A stretch of 64,000 bases of DNA from Pagrus major. Taxonomy: Eukaryota > Chordata > Actinopteri > Spariformes > Sparidae. Position numbers and translations under genes: made by a program. Positions 58,600 through 64,000 of the stretch are shown in pieces. The notes under the pieces were generated by a model. That model saw only the letters and a program-made list of their open reading frames with translations, had not been told where the DNA came from and made no database searches. The number at the start of each line of letters is the position of its first letter. The stretch's first letter is position 1. The DNA lies in contig NC_133223.1 of NCBI RefSeq assembly GCF_040436345.1, positions 9,776,847 through 9,840,846 of the forward strand, written 5' to 3'.

Positions 58600-58735
58600 C
58601 TCCCCTCCAGCTAGTTAGAACTGAAGAAGCCTCTCGGATGAGAGGTGAAACGTTTCAAGAAACTGAAACAAGACCAGTTGCCTACGATGCAGCACTTTTT
58701 ATTACCAGTGGGGACCGCTTCAGCTGGTAAGGTTT
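58600..58735 (+). repeat. Retroelement tail (possibly Penelope-like)
   Basis: CTGAAGAAGCCTCTCGGATG then GAGGTGAAACGTTTCAAGAA and CCAGTTGCCTACGATGCAGC. This phrase is common at the 3' end of fish retroelements. The second half matches 47650-47680. Confidence 0.5.
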
Positions 58736-58740
58736 TCAGT

Positions 58741-58767
58741 TTGTGTGTGTGTGTGTGTGTGTGTGTC
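58741..58767. repeat. GT microsatellite
   Basis: About 12 GT units. Confidence 0.9.
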
Positions 58768-58804
58768 ATCATGGCAGTGTATTATGCTGGGTGTTCACTG
58801 TGTA

Positions 58805-58985
58805 TGCCTGATGGTGGTGCAGTGGTTAGTTCTGAGTGAATGTGAATGTGATTGTGAATGGTTGTCTGTGTCAGCGCTGTGATAGACTGGACATGTGTCC
58901 TCTCATCCAGGGTAAGGGGGGATAGACTCCAGCCCCTGTGACCTTCTGCAGGATCAGCAGGTATAGCTAATGGAAGTATGATTTC
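58805..58985 (+). mobile_element. SINE/RTE-like element with internal deletion
   Basis: Opens GGTGGTGCAGTGGTTAGTTC (tRNA-like head). It jumps to TGTGAATGGTTGTCTGTGTC, GTGATAGACTGGACATGTG, GATAGACTCCAGCCCCTGTG and a short ATAGCTAATGGAAG tail. The middle part usually between head and tail is missing. Confidence 0.7.
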
Positions 58986-59821
58986 AACACTATATCACCA
59001 GCCCCGTCATTTAATGTCCAATTTCCAGCAGTTTTTATGGCTCGAGTCTTCTAGGGGAGGCAAACCAGTCTCGGCTTGATTCAGTTTTACCACACACTTC
59101 TGTGTTTTACAGCTCAAGCTGCAGCTTTTCAACATGCCGGGACATTTTTAAATAGTACAGAGAAGAAGCGAGGCAGACAGGAGTCTATAAAAAGCCTCTA
59201 CTTTGCTGTTGACGTCTATCAAAAGGCACTCAGACCTCTTAGCCTTGATGAGAGAAATGCCACCTTGATTCAAAGGCTCGGTGATTACACATGCATAAAA
59301 ACTGAGGTAATTCAAACAGGAAGAGACGTCTCGGATGTTCGCTTATCTTGAGGTTTTTTATTTAAAGTCAAAAGCAATAAGCTAAGCTACGACGACGGTG
59401 GGTGTGTGTTTGATGCAGCCAATCAGCACTGACCCTCACACATTGAAGCCGTTGTTCCCGAGGACCTCCTTTGTTCTTGAATGCTGCTCCGAGGATAAAC
59501 TGTAACACATCCCCTGGTGTCCCGTTAGAGCATCAGTCACAGCTGCATGAAGGCAGCATGACTGATGGAGTGTGCGAGTGTCCCGTCACCCGTCCTCCCC
59601 CTATTACCAACAAACACAATCAACAAAGGCCATTGTGGGCGGATGACAATCAGGAGTCCCTATCCCAATTATGGACAACTACTAATTACCAGCAGAGTAA
59701 TTAAGAATCAGGCAGCTGTGGCAACAATAAACTGCCTGTGGGAGACATGGAGCTGCTGCTGGAGGTGAAACAGTTAATTATGCCCTTTGACAAAATGTGG
59801 CTGCAGACAGTAAATGTTGTT

Positions 59822-59867
<46 letters not shown>

Positions 59868-60519
59868 TATCTCAGCTGAACAGGGTCGGTCCTACAGAGC
59901 TGCTTATTGTGTCTCCGCTGGGGAGAGTGAAGGCTGCAGTGAAAAGAAAACAGTTTGTAAGAGGCCGACTGAGAGCAGGAAGGTCACCTGATAAAATGCT
60001 AATACAAGCGCTGAGCATCCATGCTCTGTCAGTCTGACGAGGCTGGGCCGAGAGATCTCTTCAAATAAACACACATACAGTACGACACACACACTCACAC
60101 TGCTGCTGTGAAGGCCGTGAACAGTGAATCAGACTCTACAAACAAAATACAGATTCTGACCGTGAGTCTCTCAGCCTTGATATTCCTCGCAGGGTTGTTT
60201 GATATGCAGACAGAGACACCAGAGATTAACAAGCTTCAGATATTTCATATTCAGTTGATTTAATCAGTTTGGAATATGCACGTGTGTCTGACCATGATCC
60301 TGACAGTAAACAACACACATCAGCAACTCCACATTGTACCCGTGATGATTAAAGGTGAAATGTGAAACATCCACTGTCACCTGATATCACTCGAGAGCAC
60401 CAGCATCTCAGACCAAAAACTAATGTGTGTTGTTAATAAAGTTAGAACACACACTGCTCATGAAACTCAAATCAAGCTGTAAAACTAGCTGAGGTGTCAA
60501 CAGTACACCCATCCTCTCC
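58986..60519. other. Intergenic, no gene recognised
   Basis: Contains a GA microsatellite at 59821-59866. Plus ORFs of 67-99 codons here (59076-60037) are not recognisable; one is an Arg-Glu low-complexity read of the GA run. Confidence 0.45.
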
Positions 60520-60857
60520 TCCAGGAGAAGTTCAGATACTTTTATAAAAGAAAGACTCTGGTAAAAGTAGAAGTACTGATTCAACTTCTGTAGTCCAGTA
60601 AAAGTAATAGAGTACAGGCTCTGAAATGTACTCAGAGTATCAAAGTAAAAAGTCTCCCTCTGAAAGACATTTCTGGTCAATGCTAACTGAAGCTCACGTC
60701 AGGTTGATATAATTCAAAGACTATTAAACTTTAGTTAGGTTAGTTAATCAGTAGGATTTTGTCCCAGCTGTTCCTAAACGCACCACAAAAAGACAGTTGA
60801 TTGTTGAGTGTCATTCCCAGGACGTCCAATTGCCACATTTTGGCTTGGTAAAGCATC
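60520..60857 (-). repeat. Dispersed repeat, copy 2 (inverted partner of 1-317)
   Basis: Its reverse complement aligns with 1-317 almost end to end. A CpG-containing flank (CCCGAGCAGC) follows at 60857. Retention of the same outer boundary word GGGATGCTTTAC in both copies suggests a true element end. Confidence 0.75.
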
Positions 60858-62500
60858 CCGAGCAGCAACAAAGTGAGAAAATAAGAAAATCCAGGCAGAG
60901 GGCTGCAGGGTCTCTGCAGATACGAGACACTAACACGCCTTTTCTCCCCATTCCAGTCTCCCTCTCTGTCTGTTTACTTCTTCTTACGTCTTTATTTCGT
61001 CTCGCTGCGTCTGCCGTGCGTGATGTGCGCTGATAGGTTGAAATCAGTCTTGTGATGTTGGGAAGGCGGCGTGTGATGACGCCAAATAAAAAATAATCCA
61101 TTATTCCCCTCAAATGCATCAAACTGAAGAAATGAGCCTGTTTTGAAAATGTGAGGAGGAGAAAGTTCAGACATTTTGAGGAAAAGTCAAAAGACTACTC
61201 AAGTAAAGTAGAGATACCTGAAACATGAGTATAGTAACTAAGTATTTGTAGTTGAAACACAATACAAACTGAAAACTAAGCAGTGCTGATCAACTCTGAA
61301 TCAATATCTCTCACCTTAAGTGTTCTCAGAACCATGTTTTTGTACTTTGTAGCCATAGGAACGTTTCTCACCAGGCTGCCATGTTGAATTTGGACACTGG
61401 GAGGTCAGAGAGGATCTCATGCAAGAACGTACTCAGTCAGAGGGAGCGCATGTCACTCTCTGTTCAGGACACCATCACTCCACCCTATCTTTACATAGCA
61501 TACGGTTGTTTCCTGCTTTATTCGTGAGAATTGACCACCTGTCAAATTCATACTCCAAACAACTCAGTCGCTAACTGCTGCTAACTGGAGCTGACATCAG
61601 CTGTTACGCTCAGTTAAAGTGTCAACAGACAGTTTTCTGCTTCAACGTATCATTCTGCAGTAAATGTTGATGTCACAGTTTAATGGATATAGAGTAATGA
61701 AACCATTAGTGTTAAATCATCATCATTAAAAACCTCACTGTCACTATACAGTGTTGTCTGCCACCAAGTACGCGGTCACCCAGGGAAAGGAAGGTTAACT
61801 GGTGATCCATTTCTATTGTAGGCTAAATGATTGAGTGAACTGATGTTCTGCCCTGTGTTGTTGTTATTTGTGACTCTGAGGAAAACAGAAACGATCCAGT
61901 TGTCTTCGCACCAGCAGCCCCAACAATAATAGCACGTTGAAATGCCAGGGGGTAAAGTTGCCTGTTGCGCCTTTACCTGTGCAGCTAGTAGCTGTATTAG
62001 CTGACTCTAGAGATAAATGTCAATAGATAATAAATGTTATTTTTCTTCATTCTGTCTATTATTTGAGTTCATTTTTGAAAGTTTCAAACTACAGTATTTC
62101 ATCAACAACGGGCTCTCCACACATCTTCAAGCAAAACACAGCTGAATCAGGTGCTGTCAAGTGTATTTCATCACATTTTGGTTCAGTTTATCTTAAAGAG
62201 TCAAGTACATTTACTCAAGTACTGTTTGTGCATGAGTGCAATTATGAAGTACATGTAGTTGAGAATTTCCCATTTATGTTAATTCTACTTTATTACATTT
62301 AAGAGGCCAATATTGTACTTTTTATTGAATTTATCTGTCGGCTTTACTGGGCTAACAGGCAAATCATATGATCTCCCAATAAGATCAAATTAATTGTTTT
62401 ATTAAAATACCCAACAGTATATTGAGTATCTAAAATTAGCTTCACCTTTACCATCTACATCAGTAAAATACTGAAAATACATGATGATGGAATGCATTTA
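60858..62500. other. Intergenic, no gene recognised
   Basis: AT-rich DNA with several ACTCAAGTA words of the fish repeat also seen at 42410-42480 and 55020-55080. No exon seen. Confidence 0.45.
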
Positions 62501-62690
62501 ATTAAAGGAGCACTCTAGTTTTTTTGAAGTTGTGGTAATGAGAAGAGAAAGATCTTCATTGCCCTGCCACCGTTCCAGCTTCAAACAGTGTTCTGAGACC
62601 TTATTTTCCTCTGAGAACAGCTTGTTTATTCATTTAATTGTAAATATTAAAATTCTGAGTTTGAATTTCTTCAATAAAACTACACAAAAT
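62501..62690. mobile_element. TTAA-type MITE, copy 4 (shortened)
   Basis: Begins TTAAAGGAGCACTCTAG, has CTGCCACCGTTCCAGCTTCA and TTATTTTCCTCTGAGAACAG as in copy 2, and ends near AATAAAACTACACAAA. The right terminus is eroded. Confidence 0.65.
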
Positions 62691-64000
62691 ATCTGATTTC
62701 ACGTGTTTGTCAGGGAAACAAATATGTAAATACTGCAGATAAATATAAGTACTTCAGATCACAAGCCATAGAAATGTTGTGAAAACTGCACCATCTCTAC
62801 ACTGCTGTGTAAGTTGTGTGCTGTACTTAGAGCAGAGTTTGTTTGTCCAAAAACCCAGTACTGTAACATGAGAAACCTGTCATTTTTAGTATTGTACCTG
62901 CTCACACCATTGATTTCTAATGCCAGTGTTCCCTGAGAGGTGTAACCTTCTCTAATGAGGCTTCATCCCATAATATTATTATCTGGATTAGCCTGCATAA
63001 TCCATTTAAGTTTATTATTCTGCTCGTGTTAGCATAGAATAGTACAAAACCTGCAGCTGTGGGTCATAATCAGTGACACAGAGGTAAATATAACTCACAT
63101 TGTTTCATTTTTTCTTAAAAATCTCTCGTGGTCTAAAAATGATGTTTCTAATTCTGACCTGACATGTTCTCCCCTCACTACCTCCCTGATGAATCGACCA
63201 TCCACTGGAAACCCTGTACTTGTACTCATTAGGTGACTGTGTGGCAGGTTTCTAGTAAATCAGACAAAATATGGAGGCGCTGTCTTTGAAGTGAGCTCGG
63301 TGAGCAGCAGCAGCAGTTTCCTGTCAGTGCAGTCATTTTCTAAAAGCGGCAGCCTCGCTGATGGCCCGTGGCAGGGTAAAAGCTCCCTGAATGCGAGACC
63401 TCTCCACCCATCATGTGGTGTAACCATGAGTAAAGCTGCAGACAGGGCTCCAGCTGTGCTCCGTCCACATCCAGCCTTTTCTCTCTCCTTCACTGACAAC
63501 CATTTGTAACCTCACTCTCATTTTCTGCACCACTTTTCTCCTCTTCTTTACGCTACATGCTTTAATGTTCCAGTCTGTTCTACCTCTGGCCAAATGTCCA
63601 TTTATTACTTCTTTCTTTTTTCCCTGTGGAAGAGAAAAAAAACGTGGCTCAGCTGGAGAAAAAGGGAGCAGACTCCCCATTAACACCTGTGTTACACTAC
63701 ACATATTCAGTTTTTTCCAACAAGAGTGATGCAGGGGCAGCACGTTTAGAGACAAGGATTCAAACAGTGTCTCTGCATGAATGATTTGTATTATTACTGT
63801 ACTATTGTAGCGATCAGGTCATTTGATTCAGGGATATACGATAAGATCAGCACCTCAGTGAAAATGGAAATGAAATATCTAGAGCTGCAAAGATTTACCA
63901 ATTGTTTTGGTCAACTATGAAATTCATTTCTAGCTATTTTAATATTCAATTAACCTTTTTGAGTATTTTTTAAAGAAAGAAAAAAATCTCTCATTCCTAC
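62691..64000. other. Intergenic, no gene recognised
   Basis: The 114-codon minus ORF at 63411-63755 and 72-79-codon ORFs at 63260-63509 show no motif or splice context that I can support. Confidence 0.45.

Overview
This is vertebrate nuclear DNA, almost certainly from a ray-finned (teleost) fish. The evidence is GT-AG spliced genes with small exons, many CA/GT microsatellites, and a dense load of fish-type dispersed repeats (L1, CR1/L2-like LINE pieces, tRNA-derived SINE pieces, TTAA-flanked MITEs). No bacterial-type operons, CRISPR arrays, rRNA or convincing tRNA genes were seen. I had only the sequence: family names rest on recognised motifs and exon-by-exon reading, not on a database search.

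Three protein-coding genes lie head-to-tail on the minus strand. (1) 2517-16335: the 5' two thirds of a proton-coupled oligopeptide transporter, best read as slc15a2 (PEPT2). Fifteen coding exons join in frame to 412 residues, and the rest of the gene lies beyond base 1. (2) 24920-42079: a complete mitochondrial cytochrome P450 of the CYP27A type (cyp27a1-like sterol 26/27-hydroxylase). Nine coding exons join to a 536-residue ORF with all P450 signatures intact. (3) 46203-48852: a complete eaf2 gene (ELL-associated factor 2), six coding exons, 263 residues. In mammals EAF2 and SLC15A2 are neighbours while CYP27A1 is on another chromosome, so a CYP27A gene between them is a notable local order.

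Region by region: 1-2516 is probably slc15a2 intron. 16336-24919 is intergenic, with a broken CR1/L2-like LINE, a SINE, an older repeat and the cyp27a1 3' UTR. Intron 2 of cyp27a1 carries a structurally complete but decayed antisense L1 element (about 32923-38076, with a 10-bp target-site duplication) and, separately, a perfect 33-bp inverted repeat (39287-39360). 42080-46202 holds the cyp27a1 promoter, repeats and the eaf2 3' UTR. 48853-64000 has no recognisable coding exon. It holds a CAA/CAG tract, a 288-bp direct duplication, a GC-rich possible first exon, a 47-bp minisatellite, and SINE and LINE fragments.

The three genes do not form a pathway: one is a plasma-membrane peptide importer, one oxidises sterol side chains in mitochondria, and one supports transcription elongation by ELL. 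I found no clear undescribed system. The most interesting signals are the perfect hairpin, UG-repeat tracts abutting three splice sites, a MITE nested at TTAA inside an older repeat, a minisatellite amplified from a unit that also occurs singly, and the 288-bp duplication next to a GC-rich possible promoter.
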